Counted from the first letter of the stretch, positions 51,597 to 60,340 are shown. The stretch: 64,000 bases of DNA from Candidatus Bathyarchaeota archaeon (GCA_022865885.1 JALHSQ010000226.1:62001-126000); one strand, 5' to 3'. Numbers and translations are program-made. Notes: generated by a model from the sequence alone, not told the origin.

Positions 51597-53015
51597 ATGG
51601 AAGAAGAAATTGTCGACTATGCTTTAGAGTATGCACAGGGCAAGAAGATTGAGTACGCTGAAGTCAGAGCGCAAAGTCAGATGGCAGATAGGCTGATGCT
51701 GAGAAACGGTGTTTTGGAGGCGTATACTTCTGCTGTTGACAGCGGTTTCTGTGTGCGGATCATGGCGAATGGTGGAATCGGCTTCGCTTCAACTAACAGA
51801 TGGCTGAAGGAGGACGCGAAAGGAATTGTCGATTTGGCTTTCAAGTACGCTAAAGCTGCGAATAGGAAAGAGAAGCTGGTCTTTACAGAGGAAAAGGGTG
51901 TCACGACAAAGTGGGTTGTTGACCAAAAGAAGAAGATAGAGAACGTTTCGCCCGAAGACAGAATATCAGCTTTCGTGGAGATTAACAAAGCCTTGGCTTC
52001 GTCTGGAGTGAAAGTTCCTGCAACAATGTCTCAGTGTTCAATCGACTTGATCACCACGTATTTTGTCAATTCAGAGGGTTCGAGAATCTCATCTTTCGTT
52101 CCAAAGATTGGCGCCTTTATCTTCATCACGGTCGTTGAGGACGGAAAAACTGAGCAGTCATACAAGCAATTCGGTTACAGCGGCGGGTGGGAAGCATTCG
52201 ACGAGTGGCATCTCGGGGACAAGATGGTTCATGAAACGAAGGTTCTCAAAGACGTAATAACGAAGGCTAAAACCGTGAAGCCGGGAAACATGGATTTGGT
52301 CTGCGGACCTGAGGTCACTGGAATAGCTGCACACGAATCTTGTGGTCACCCAATGGAAGCTGACAGAATCTTGGGACGCGAGATGAGTCAAGCTGGAAGA
52401 TCCTTCATTTACAAAGGCGGCCAGTACTGGATTGGAACGAGAATAGGCAGTAAGGCGGTCAATGTTGTGGATGATCCTACAATTGAGCATAGCTATGGCT
52501 ACTATCCATATGATGACGAGGGTGTGAAGGCAAGACGCAGATTTCTGTACAAGGATGGTGTCATCAACGAGTTTCTGCATAACAGGGAATCAGCAGCGAA
52601 GCTTGACACGAGAAGCAATGGCTCCTCAAGATCAATCAACTATGACAGAGAAGCTATAGTCAGGATGGCGAACACGTTCGTGCTTCCTGGTGACTCGACT
52701 CAGGAGGAGCTAATTGGCGGCGTTAAGTACGGAGTGTACATGAAGTCATTCACCGAATGGAATATTGATGACAAACGTTTCAACCAGCGCTACGTGGGCA
52801 GGGAAGCATGGCTGATAGAGGATGGCGAGCTGAAGCATCCTGTTGCAAGGCCAGTCATTGAGACTACTACTTTGAAGTTTTGGACTGCTGTTGACGCTGT
52901 ATCAAAGAAAATCGAGTTTGACGCAGCTACTTGCGGAAAAGGCGATCCAGGTCAAGGAGTCCCAGTGTACACGGGTGGTCCATGCATCAGATTGAGAGGA
53001 GTGTATGTGAAATGA
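51597..53015 (+). CDS. tldD: Metalloprotease TldD
   Basis: Zinc metalloprotease subunit of the TldD-TldE (PmbA) heterodimer, which degrades unfolded or modified peptides. The active-site motif HESCGHPMEADRILGREMS (HExxxH) lies near 245-263. Other marks: RNGVLEAYTSAVDSGFCVRIMANGGIGFASTNR near 37 and NGSSRSINYDREAIVRMANTFVLPGDS. 472 residues. ATG 51597. An inverted repeat AAAAGG (51544-51549) / CCTTTT (51556-51561) spans the TATA-like element about 40 bases upstream and may be an operator. Overlaps pmbA by four bases. Confidence 0.95.
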   Translation: MEEEIVDYALEYAQGKKIEYAEVRAQSQMADRLMLRNGVLEAYTSAVDSGFCVRIMANGGIGFASTNRWLKEDAKGIVDLAFKYAKAANRKEKLVFTEEKGVTTKWVVDQKKKIENVSPEDRISAFVEINKALASSGVKVPATMSQCSIDLITTYFVNSEGSRISSFVPKIGAFIFITVVEDGKTEQSYKQFGYSGGWEAFDEWHLGDKMVHETKVLKDVITKAKTVKPGNMDLVCGPEVTGIAAHESCGHPMEADRILGREMSQAGRSFIYKGGQYWIGTRIGSKAVNVVDDPTIEHSYGYYPYDDEGVKARRRFLYKDGVINEFLHNRESAAKLDTRSNGSSRSINYDREAIVRMANTFVLPGDSTQEELIGGVKYGVYMKSFTEWNIDDKRFNQRYVGREAWLIEDGELKHPVARPVIETTTLKFWTAVDAVSKKIEFDAATCGKGDPGQGVPVYTGGPCIRLRGVYVK

Positions 53016-54337
53016 GCGACATACTCAACAAGACTGAAGAGGTCGTCAAGAAAGCTAAGAGCTTGGGCGCAGACGAAGTAGTGGCCAAGACCACTTTCGG
53101 CAAGTACCGGCAAGTGCGTTTCAGCAATAATCAGGTTGACATCACGGTTGCTTGGGATGATTATGTTACAGATGTGGCTTTGGCTTGGAAGAAACGGGTC
53201 GTAGCGACGCAGATACACAATTTCGTTGATGTCGATGCAAGCATTAAGCGACTGATGGGTTTGGCTAAGGTTTCCAATGAGAATCCAATGTTTGGAGGGT
53301 TTGCAAAAGGCAGCTTCCACTATCCAAAGAGCAAGGCGGACAAGAATCTGGAGAGTCTTGAGAGTCCAACAGAATATGTTTTCGAAGCTATAGATGCTGC
53401 TGAGAAGGAAGTCGGGTCAAAGGTTGACAGTGGTGGCATACTTTTCACCAAGTATGAGGATGTCTATCTTGTGTCTTCTGAAGGACCAATCGGAACTGAC
53501 AGCAGATCTGCAGTTGAATTCTCGATAAGGGCGTTCTCAGAGAGGGAAGCTTCAGGCCACGGTGTCGAATGCAGTTCAACGTTGAAGGATTTCAAACCTG
53601 CTAGGGCTGGAACAAAGGCTGGTGAAATCGCAAAGCTTGCTAAGAACCCCACCGTTGGCGACGAAGGCGCCTATGATGTTATATTTGATCCTTTGATATT
53701 CGGATCATCCCTCGGTGTCTGGGCTAGCATGGTTTCAGCCTTCTCTGTAATGATTCAAATGTCAGTCTTCGTAAACAAACTCGGTCAGAAAGTAGCGCCT
53801 GAAATCGTCACGCTAAGAGATAATCCTGCCGCCTATTCCATGTCAAACAGAGTGTTCGATGACGAAGGTGTCCCCACAAAAGAGAACATAATCATTGACC
53901 ATGGCATTCTTAAAACATACCTCCACAACGCGTCAACCGCCAAAATCTTCAAAACAGAGACAACAGGCAACGCTGGACTGGTCTATCCGAACCCATGGAA
54001 CGTTGAGATTGATGCAGGAACCATGAAGAAAGACGAGCTTTTCAAAGAGACAAAGAAAGGACTGTACTTGACGAACACGTGGTACACGCGTTTCCAAAAC
54101 TATGCGAAAGGGGATTTCTCAACAATTCCTAGGGATGGCATATTCTTGATCGAAAAAGGCGAAATCAAACGATCATGGAAAGACCTACGTATAAGCGATA
54201 ATACTCTGACTATGCTTGGCAACATTGCTGCAATCTCGAAAGAAAGACAACACGTACATTGGTGGGGAGAAGCAGATCCGCCATCACTTAGCCCATACGT
54301 TCTAATCAAGAACGTGCATCTAACGAAGTCTAAGTGA
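53012..54337 (+). CDS. pmbA: TldE/PmbA family protein
   Basis: Partner subunit of TldD, lacking the metal motif. Marks: VRFSNNQVDITVAWDDYVTDVALAWKKRV near 31-59, DEGAYDVIFDPLIFGSSLG in the middle, and NRVFDDEGVPTKENIIIDHGILKTYLHN, GTMKKDELFKETKKGLYLTNTW and GDFSTIPRDGIFLIEKGEI near the C-terminus. 441 residues. ATG 53012 overlaps the tldD stop (ATGA). No HExxxH motif is seen, as expected. Confidence 0.93.
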   Translation: MSDILNKTEEVVKKAKSLGADEVVAKTTFGKYRQVRFSNNQVDITVAWDDYVTDVALAWKKRVVATQIHNFVDVDASIKRLMGLAKVSNENPMFGGFAKGSFHYPKSKADKNLESLESPTEYVFEAIDAAEKEVGSKVDSGGILFTKYEDVYLVSSEGPIGTDSRSAVEFSIRAFSEREASGHGVECSSTLKDFKPARAGTKAGEIAKLAKNPTVGDEGAYDVIFDPLIFGSSLGVWASMVSAFSVMIQMSVFVNKLGQKVAPEIVTLRDNPAAYSMSNRVFDDEGVPTKENIIIDHGILKTYLHNASTAKIFKTETTGNAGLVYPNPWNVEIDAGTMKKDELFKETKKGLYLTNTWYTRFQNYAKGDFSTIPRDGIFLIEKGEIKRSWKDLRISDNTLTMLGNIAAISKERQHVHWWGEADPPSLSPYVLIKNVHLTKSK

Positions 54338-54382
54338 GAAAATAACATCTTTTTTTCTTTTTTTTCGCGCAAGACGTAAGAC

Positions 54383-54682
54383 TTATGTTGAATCCTCCAT
54401 CAAAAGGTATTCTCCGTATGCAATCGTAGTCCAGCTTGGCAGACATCGGCTTCCAAATGCTAGCAATGGTACATTTCCAGTTACTATCAAAGTGAGTTGC
54501 GTAGAGTTTGCACAATGGTCAGAAAGAAGTGCAGTATAGAACTTGAGAGAGAAGTAACCTCCCCCGGCACCTATGTCAGCGATTTTTTCTCCTTGTTGGA
54601 GCGCTAAGGTCTTCAAAATCCCCTCAGGTTTGTTTTTTGGATTAGCGGCTTCTCTATTGAACATTTTTGCTTTGGAAGCCAT
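54383..54682 (-). pseudogene. Truncated SAM methyltransferase
   Basis: The N-terminal end of a class I methyltransferase is clear: MFNREAANPKNKPEGILKTLALQQGEKIADIGAGGGYFSLKF, including motif I. After KFYT the family sequence stops and unrelated residues follow (ALLSDHCANSTQL...). The final LLMEDST does not resemble a methyltransferase C-terminus. About 100 residues, where 190 or more are expected. Most likely an internal deletion; without motifs II-VI it cannot be active. ATG 54682 assumed. Confidence 0.65.
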
Positions 54683-54815
54683 CGCTTTTCCTCTCTTGAG
54701 TTTGACTAATGGTGCGTTCTTGTGATATAATGATAGCTGCCAAGATTTTCTAAGGAGCACATTAGTCCAAGTGAAGTTAGAATTTGGAAAAGAGGCGTGC
54801 TATGATTTGCACGCC

Positions 54816-56264
54816 CTAGAGTCTCAGATCTTCTGCGACGCGTCTGCCAAGCTCCGAATCAGCTTCACCAAAGTTCTGGAGCATACGTTTCTGAATAGAT
54901 TTGTCCGCATGGCCTAGCGAATCCACGATGTTGCCAACTAGGTGGTCCTTATCCATTTTGCTTAGTGACCGGTAACGTTCACCCGCTTGCTTGAAGTCGT
55001 TTGCCATACTGATTTTTCTACGCCCGATGTCTGCGTCAAGATGCTCGTGAGTCTCGCATGCAGGCGGAGCTTTATGTGACATTCCGTCTGCCAAGGTGTT
55101 GGGTTCGTAGTTGACTGTTCCTCCTCCGTAGGGCGCATATTGCATGGCACCGTCGCGCTGGTTATTGTTGGCCTGTGTCTGTGGTCGATTAATCGGTAGT
55201 TGCAGATAATTGGTCCCCAAGCGGTGCCTCTGCGTATCTGCGTAAGAGAATATTCGGCCCTGCAAGAGCTTGTCAGCAGAGAAATCGATGCCTGGAACAA
55301 TAGAGGCAGGGCAGAATGCCGCTTGCTCTGTTTCAGCAAAGAAGTTCTCGGGATTGCGGTTCAACACCATCTTGCCCACTGGCATTAGTGGGAACTTGTC
55401 TTCCGGCCATGTCTTTGTGGCGTCAAGAGGGTCGAAGTCCTGCTTCAACTCGTCAGCGATATTCATGATTTGAACGTACAACTCATATTCTACCGTCTTT
55501 CCTGAAGCGATAGTCTCATGCAGGTCGCGAGTGGCAATGTCAGGATCCTCACCGGCCAGACGAGTAGACTCGTGTCGGTCGATAGTCTCGATTCCTGCTT
55601 TTGGCTTCCAATGATACTTGACGTAGACTGCTTTGCCCTTGGCATTCACCCACTTGTACGTGTTGACGCCAAAGCCTTCCATTTTCCTGTAACTCTTCAC
55701 TGTGCCTCGATCTGAAAAGAGCCACGTGATCATGTGAGTTGATTCAGGAGTAAGTGAAATGAAGTCCCAGAAGCGACTATTCGCGGACGAGCTTGTGGGA
55801 TAACCGGTATCAGGCGCAGGCTTGAAAGCGTGTACCATGTCAGGGAACTTGATGGCGTCTCGAATGAAGAAGACTGGCAGGTTATTGCCTACGAGATCAT
55901 AGTTGCCGTCTTCGGTGTAGAACTTCACTGCAAAGCCCCTTGGGTCACGAGCCGTATCCGCCGACCCTCTTGCCCCCACGACTGTAGAGAATCGGACGAA
56001 CACGGGCGTCTTCTTCTTCGGGTCTTGAAGGAATTTCGCACAGGTATATTTTGCCATGCTCTTGTACACTTGGAAATAGCCATGCGCGCCAGCACCTTTC
56101 GCGTGGACCACACGCTCGGGGATGCGCTCACGGTCAAAGTGTGCAAGTTTCTCAATCAGGTGCACATCCTGCAGCAACACAGGACCGCGTTCACCTGCAG
56201 TCAGTGAATTCTGGTTATCAGAGACTGGAACACCCTGATTCGTTGTGAGATGTTTCTCTTTCAT
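54816..56264 (-). CDS. Heme catalase
   Basis: Decomposes hydrogen peroxide. 482 residues, small-subunit type. Active-site His in RERIPERVVHAKGAGAHGYF near 48, Asn in DLVGNNLPVFFIRDA near 120, and the proximal heme Tyr in GRIFSYADTQRHRLG near 330. NADPH-type residues are not judged. ATG 56264 is chosen (MKEKHLTT) because AGGAGGTG, a full bacterial-style ribosome-binding site, lies 6 bases upstream. Divergently transcribed from a Fur/PerR-type gene across 92 bases that hold an AT-rich inverted repeat. Catalase is uncommon in anaerobic archaea and this pair is a good candidate for lateral transfer. Confidence 0.95.
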   Translation of the reverse strand: MKEKHLTTNQGVPVSDNQNSLTAGERGPVLLQDVHLIEKLAHFDRERIPERVVHAKGAGAHGYFQVYKSMAKYTCAKFLQDPKKKTPVFVRFSTVVGARGSADTARDPRGFAVKFYTEDGNYDLVGNNLPVFFIRDAIKFPDMVHAFKPAPDTGYPTSSSANSRFWDFISLTPESTHMITWLFSDRGTVKSYRKMEGFGVNTYKWVNAKGKAVYVKYHWKPKAGIETIDRHESTRLAGEDPDIATRDLHETIASGKTVEYELYVQIMNIADELKQDFDPLDATKTWPEDKFPLMPVGKMVLNRNPENFFAETEQAAFCPASIVPGIDFSADKLLQGRIFSYADTQRHRLGTNYLQLPINRPQTQANNNQRDGAMQYAPYGGGTVNYEPNTLADGMSHKAPPACETHEHLDADIGRRKISMANDFKQAGERYRSLSKMDKDHLVGNIVDSLGHADKSIQKRMLQNFGEADSELGRRVAEDLRL

Positions 56265-56334
56265 AACGTTCACCTCCTCTTTTCTCATTTTGCAGCGTAT
56301 TTGCATGTTAGGGAGTTAAAGGTTTATTTAAGAC

Positions 56335-56351
56335 TTATTATTATCTAATAA
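56335..56351. promoter_or_regulatory. Putative PerR/Fur box between catalase and its regulator
   Basis: TTATTA (56335-56340) and TAATAA (56346-56351) are perfect complements separated by TTATC, similar in size and AT content to Fur/PerR operators. The element sits just before the regulator ATG at 56357 and overlaps its expected transcription start, given the TATA-like TTTATTTAA at 56323-56331. It would allow autoregulation and possibly catalase control. Confidence 0.55.
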
Positions 56352-56356
56352 AAGGT

Positions 56357-56797
56357 ATGAGTCGTTCTCAGAAATCAGACGCACTGATAATCGATACTCT
56401 CCGAAAGAACGGATACAAGGCTACTACCCAAAGGATAGCAATCTGTCGATTTGCCCTCCATAGCCGAGATCATCCGACCGCGCAGAGAATCTACAACGAA
56501 GTCAGAAAGATGCATCCAACAGTAAGCCTTGCGACAGTCTACAAGACGCTTCAAATCCTGACGGAACACGGCCTAGTCCAAGAACTTGATCTGCCTCAAA
56601 GCCAGGCAAGATTCGATTCTTACGTAGGGCTTCATATCAACTTGGTCTGCATGCAGTGTGGCAACATCCAGGATTTTGATGATAAAACTGCTCAAGAAAT
56701 GGTTGAGAGTGTGACGGCAAAAGCACAATTCACGCGGACAGGGCAACGCTTAGACATTTACGGTATGTGCAAGACATGCCAGGACAGGACCAAATAG
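56357..56797 (+). CDS. Fur family regulator, PerR-like
   Basis: 146 residues. Winged helix NGYKATTQRIAICRFALHSRDHPTAQRIYNEVRKMHPTVSLATVYKTLQIL (about 18-67). The dimer/metal domain has H and D/E ligands in QARFDSYVGLHINLVCMQCGNIQDF and a second cysteine pair CKTCQ near the C-terminus, so the two CxxC needed for the structural zinc site are present. The Asp in FDSYVGLHIN is consistent with PerR. Divergent from catalase, the classic PerR arrangement. A TATA-like element about 30 bases before ATG 56357 implies a leaderless mRNA. Confidence 0.9.
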   Translation: MSRSQKSDALIIDTLRKNGYKATTQRIAICRFALHSRDHPTAQRIYNEVRKMHPTVSLATVYKTLQILTEHGLVQELDLPQSQARFDSYVGLHINLVCMQCGNIQDFDDKTAQEMVESVTAKAQFTRTGQRLDIYGMCKTCQDRTK

Positions 56798-56837
56798 GCT
56801 TGCATATATGCTTCATTAACAAGTGCTTCTCGCCTTA

Positions 56838-57221
56838 TCAAGCAATTCTTTTTTCAAGTATCTTAGTGGATAAGGCCAGCAATACGATGGCAAGCAGAGT
56901 CAACGCAACAATGTCTAGACTGTAAGTGTAGGTGACTGCTGGCTCAGCAATGGAACTTCTCAATGCTTCGACAGAGTATGTGAGAGGCAGGAAACGGGCA
57001 ACGACCTGCAATTGAGAAGGCAAGGTCTCCAAGGCCGTGAAGGTTCCTGAAGTAGGTCTGGTCTGTCCCGTTAACATCCGTATCGTTGTAGTCTTGCCTG
57101 CGCCGTTCGGCCCCAGGAACCCAAAGATTTCGCCTTGTTCAACTTGAAAGTTTACGTGATTTACTGCCAAAAGATCATCGTAACATTTCGTCAGATTTAA
57201 TGCTTCTATTGCACTACCCAT
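56838..57221 (-). pseudogene. ABC ATPase-permease chimera from an internal deletion
   Basis: 127 residues in one open frame. The first 60 or so are the start of an ABC ATPase ([21 protein letters not shown] and Walker [25 protein letters not shown]). After SGTFTAL the sequence becomes the end of an ABC-2 permease: [31 protein letters not shown], then a C-terminal membrane helix. Signature, Walker B and the other permease helices are missing. A deletion joining an ATPase gene to its neighbouring permease gene, in frame, explains it. It cannot work as a transporter. ATG 57221. Confidence 0.8.
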
Positions 57222-57363
57222 GTTTTGTCACTCCACCAATTTTCAACCTAGAAATGGGGTAATGAAGATGTTTGCTGATCCATTGTTTGAGACCGTCGAT
57301 TCCTCCGCCAACTTTCATGATCGTTTATCACGCGCCACCCTAAGCTTCAGGCTTGGATGTTTT

Positions 57364-57564
57364 TCAACTTTGCATTTCTTTGATCTTCTCTTCCACTGCC
57401 TTGAGCTCATTCTTCAGCTCGTCTGCATAGCTCTTCAGCTTCTCCATCTTTTCGGCTTTCGTTAAGAACCGTCTTCTGTAATCGTGTCCCTCTCCATGCA
57501 TGCCGCATCCACAGTGGTCTTCATGTCTCCGATGATGCCCTCCACAACCACAGTCTTCGTCCAT
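57364..57564 (-). CDS. Small His/Cys-rich DUF5320-like protein
   Basis: 66 residues. The N-terminus is rich in Cys and His (DEDCGCGGHHRRHEDHCGCGMHGEGHDY), and the C-terminus is a coiled-coil helix (KMEKLKSYADELKNELKAVEEKIKEM). This split is typical of DUF5320-type small proteins in anaerobes, thought to bind metal. ATG 57564. It is divergent from the HxlR regulator and may be its target; that is inference from position. Confidence 0.72.
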   Translation of the reverse strand: MDEDCGCGGHHRRHEDHCGCGMHGEGHDYRRRFLTKAEKMEKLKSYADELKNELKAVEEKIKEMQS

Positions 57565-57661
57565 CTGTTATCACCTCTATTCCTAGCACTATTAGAAGTA
57601 AAGTATTTATGCTATCAAGTTTATAGTGAGATAGTTGCTATGTGGAAGGAAAGTGACGGGC

Positions 57662-58072
57662 ATGCAGAACAAGAATGACGTAGTTTGTTTTTGTCCGCTT
57701 GAAGGAATAATAGACGTGATAAGCAAGAAATGGGCCCTTCTGATCATCAATGCAATAGGGAACTACGGCAGCCTCAGATTCAACAAACTCATGGAAGAAC
57801 TGCACGGCATAAGCCCCAAGACACTTGCAGACACGCTAAAACAGCTTCAAAAGGAAGAGCTACTTAAGAGAGAATCATTTGCCGAAATCCCGCCTCGTGT
57901 CGAATACTCATTGACAAAAGATGGAGAAGGGCTCAGAGAAGCCGTGATCCCGATCCTAAAATGGGCTGCCACTAGGCAATGCTCAAAAAAGAAATGTTCA
58001 GCAACCTACAACAAAATCCCCGCACACAGAATACGAGACAGAGCCGCTCCAGAAAAGGACCACAGTGATTGA
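57662..58072 (+). CDS. HxlR family transcription regulator
   Basis: 136 residues. The HxlR winged helix begins CFCPLEGIIDVISKKWALLIINAIGNYGSLRFNKLMEELHGISPKTLADTLKQLQKEELLKRESF, with the usual N-terminal Cys residues and KDGEGLREAVIPILKWA at the end. A Lys/Cys-rich tail (CSKKKCSATYNK) is extra. HxlR members often sense redox or electrophiles through cysteines. ATG 57662 is chosen; the frame extends to 57635. The 97-base divergent region toward the DUF5320-like gene contains CTAT/ATAG repeats around a TATA-like TTTATAGT that could be its operator. Confidence 0.87.
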   Translation: MQNKNDVVCFCPLEGIIDVISKKWALLIINAIGNYGSLRFNKLMEELHGISPKTLADTLKQLQKEELLKRESFAEIPPRVEYSLTKDGEGLREAVIPILKWAATRQCSKKKCSATYNKIPAHRIRDRAAPEKDHSD

Positions 58073-58228
58073 CGACAAACAACTTCACTGCTTCTGCCAA
58101 GATCCTAACAATGACTCTAATTTGGCATTCTTAGCAATGTTGACGAGAATGTTAATCCTGACAAAAGCTATTGCGCGCACCCAACTATGGTTTTATATGT
58201 TGATAATAGCCAGCAACTTCTATCGAGT

Positions 58229-58744
58229 TCATGCCAGTACCTTTGGTTCTTTCCACTCTTCCCTGAGAATACTATAGATACAGTCATCTCTATGTTCTCC
58301 CCAACAATAGTATGTTTTTCTGAGAATGCCTTCTCTTGTGAACCCAGCCTTCTCAAGAGCTTTCCATGACGCAAGATTTTCTAGGTCAGCCTTCGCTTGA
58401 ATCCTGACTATGTGCTTTGAAAGGAATAGATAGTCAGCCAATATCTTGATGGCTTCACTGGCATAGCCCTTTCTTCGTTCAGTTGGCACAATGAAATATC
58501 CGAGCTCTATCTCTCCTGCCGCCAAGAAGTGAGCTATGTAGCCGATTTTTGCTCCATCTTTCTTCTCCACAAAAAACCGCTGAGCATCCTTGAGATTGTC
58601 ACAAGTTCTTTCCAAATCAGTCCTTGTCTCTTGTCTGAGAGGTTCAAATCTGCCCATAAACTCTGGATTGTTATCCCATTCACGTAGCACTGGCAGATCT
58701 TCCTTCTCCATTATCCTCAAATTCACGTTCTTTCCTTCAAGCAA
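58229..58744 (-). CDS. GNAT family N-acetyltransferase, RimJ/RimL type
   Basis: 171 residues. LEGKNVNLRIMEKEDLPVLREWDNNPEFMGRFEP at the N-terminus, then ELGYFIVPTERRKGYASEAIKILADYLF, which holds the acetyl-CoA loop R-x-x-G-x-A, and NLASWKALEKAGFTREGILRK. This fits the RimJ/RimL branch that acetylates N-termini or small molecules. TTG start at 58744. Substrate unknown. Confidence 0.88.
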   Translation of the reverse strand: MLEGKNVNLRIMEKEDLPVLREWDNNPEFMGRFEPLRQETRTDLERTCDNLKDAQRFFVEKKDGAKIGYIAHFLAAGEIELGYFIVPTERRKGYASEAIKILADYLFLSKHIVRIQAKADLENLASWKALEKAGFTREGILRKTYYCWGEHRDDCIYSILREEWKEPKVLA

Positions 58745-58959
58745 TTGTCAGCACCATTCACTGTGTCTTCTTGCTTCAGTTCTTATAACTTATGGAAGAA
58801 ATCCTATGCATGTTAAGTAGGTTAGGACCGTTGTGAGAAGAAAATTCCAAGCATAGAAATCTCACGTTACCAAGCCAACAAGAAAAGAGAGAAGGGAAAC
58901 TTTGCTATTTTCGTTTTCTGAACAGCTTGATTCCATTTATTCTTTGATATTCTTGGATG

Positions 58960-59226
58960 GTACACAAACCTTAAGTTCCCATGAGGATATAGGGACTGGT
59001 ACACAAATAGAGGAAGGAAAATGACCAAAGTCAAATGTCTCAAATGTGAATCTGAAGGATACTTACTTGTTAAACAAACTGTCTCAAAGGGCATCAGATA
59101 TCAATACTGGTATGTGAAACATCTTGTTGATGGCAAGATTAAATGGTGCTACATTGGAAAGACTTTACCAGCAGAATATCAGAAACTTGAACCTGTTAGA
59201 GAAAGTACACAAACTGGTACACAAAA
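58960..59226. repeat. Four direct copies of GTACACAAA around the island ORF
   Basis: Copies at 58960-58968, 58999-59007, 59205-59213 and 59218-59226, all on the plus strand. Three share TGGTACACAAA and two share ACTGGTACACAAA. Two copies lie in the promoter region of the 59021 ORF (the second 14 bases before the ATG) and two near the ORF end, about 50-70 bases before tRNA-Gly. They could be operator or recombinase-binding sites. Confidence 0.7.
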
Positions 59227-59371
59227 CATGGTTGGATCAAATAGGCTTAAATTAGCTTTTGTTAACGGAAATATGGGCGGTCGTAGTCTAGCTTGGTTAG
59301 GACATCGGCTTCCCAAGCCGACAACCCGGGTTCAAATCCCGGTGACCGCACTTAGAAGCTTCTTTCTGTAA
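59021..59371 (+). CDS. Small zinc-finger-like ORF that runs into tRNA-Gly
   Basis: 116 residues as an open frame. The first 55 look real: VKCLKCESEGYLLVKQTVSK, then YQYWYVKHLVDGKIKWCYIGKTLP. A CxxC pair and a Tyr/Trp-rich beta pattern resemble a short module seen in many archaeal proteins, including N-termini of integrase-like ones. GGAAGG precedes ATG 59021. From about residue 86 the frame is the tRNA-Gly gene itself, so the C-terminus is not a natural protein end. Possibly a remnant of an element integrated at the tRNA, whose recombinase has been cut short. Confidence 0.5.
   Translation: MTKVKCLKCESEGYLLVKQTVSKGIRYQYWYVKHLVDGKIKWCYIGKTLPAEYQKLEPVRESTQTGTQNMVGSNRLKLAFVNGNMGGRSLAWLGHRLPKPTTRVQIPVTALRSFFL
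59277..59350 (+). tRNA. tRNA-Gly (CCC)
   Basis: Acceptor GCGGTCG/TGACCGC with one G-U pair, D-stem GTCT/GGAC, anticodon stem TCGGC/GCCGA around TTCCCAA (anticodon CCC), T-arm CCGGG-TTCAAAT-CCCGG, discriminator A at 59350. No intron; the 3' CCA is not encoded. tRNA genes are common integration targets and this one is flanked by the repeat cluster and unknown ORFs. Confidence 0.95.
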
Positions 59372-59492
59372 AGAAAATTCACTAAGACTAGTACGTCGTT
59401 TGACATGATTTTCGGATTTCTCAACTCTTAGCAGCGCGCTCTTTTCCACACATGCCTAAGGCGCATCTTTTAATAGAGCTTCCGAGAACCAG

Positions 59493-60242
59493 ATGAACAT
59501 GTCTCAATATTCGCCGGTGTCCTCATACTCGGATTTTGAGAGAAGAACTCAGCAATACCATAGCAATCTTAACCCCGGGGATACGCTGGCTTACGGGTGG
59601 ATCTACAAAAATATCCATATCACAAAACGCTTCGATTTATCGAAACTCGAAGGAATGATGCTGGTCGTGGAAGGCTACTTGGCCAACTGGGGAGGAATGA
59701 GACGATGGCTGCTTTGGAATACAGAAGAAGGATCCGCCTCATCTAAAGATATTGCTCACAACCTTCTGGATGTCCTAGAGAACAACAGGCAAAAGCTGAA
59801 GCGGCTTAATGAATTGGTTCTCTTCAAAGACCTGCAGAATGCCGAGAATGACTTGAAAGAGGTTTTTGACAGTATATCCAGAACAGAGATTAAACACAAG
59901 GGCAAGTCGTACAAACTCGGTGTTGTCGGAGCTGGAAAACTGATGCATATGCTTTTGCCGAAGCTGTGCATAATATGGGACAATAAATACGTTCTCGATA
60001 AGAAATTCAATAGTCAACGTTTTCCGAAAACCAGTGACGGATATTGCATGTATCTTGAAAGGAAAAGAGAAGAACTCAACAATGTGATAAGAAGCGCACC
60101 ATCTGGCTTTGGGCAAAGAGCAAGTCCAAACCAAATAATCAACAAAATCGAGGAGCAACATTCGAGGTTTCTTTCAAACAAAGGGTTCAAAGATATTGAA
60201 GAACCCATCACGAAGCTCTTGGACGAGTGCAATGCTGAATAG
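59493..60242 (+). CDS. Unknown protein of the tRNA-Gly island
   Basis: 249 residues, soluble, alpha-rich. Notable stretches: GWIYKNIHITKRFDLSKLEGMMLVVEGYLANWGGMRRWLLW, LKEVFDSISRTEIKHKGKSYKLG, and GAGKLMHMLLPKLCIIWDNKYVLDKKFN. The last stretch resembles a substrate- or nucleic-acid-binding helical core but matches no family I can name. ATG 59493, or 59499: a TATA-like TTTTAATA at 59468-59475 predicts a leaderless mRNA starting at about 59498. It is followed 98 bases later by a PD-(D/E)XK-like gene on the same strand; the two may form a module. Confidence 0.65.
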   Translation: MNMSQYSPVSSYSDFERRTQQYHSNLNPGDTLAYGWIYKNIHITKRFDLSKLEGMMLVVEGYLANWGGMRRWLLWNTEEGSASSKDIAHNLLDVLENNRQKLKRLNELVLFKDLQNAENDLKEVFDSISRTEIKHKGKSYKLGVVGAGKLMHMLLPKLCIIWDNKYVLDKKFNSQRFPKTSDGYCMYLERKREELNNVIRSAPSGFGQRASPNQIINKIEEQHSRFLSNKGFKDIEEPITKLLDECNAE

Positions 60243-60340
60243 CACGAACTCCTACGATTTTCAAAATTCCAACTCGTCTCTTGAGGTTAGAAACCAACGT
60301 GCGAAAGTGTTAACATCTGTCTCAGTTTCCTTTGTTGAAT

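Noticed and set aside
58960-59226. GTACACAAA copies as a CRISPR array
   Set aside because: Units are 9-13 bases, unevenly spaced and partly in coding sequence; no cas genes nearby.
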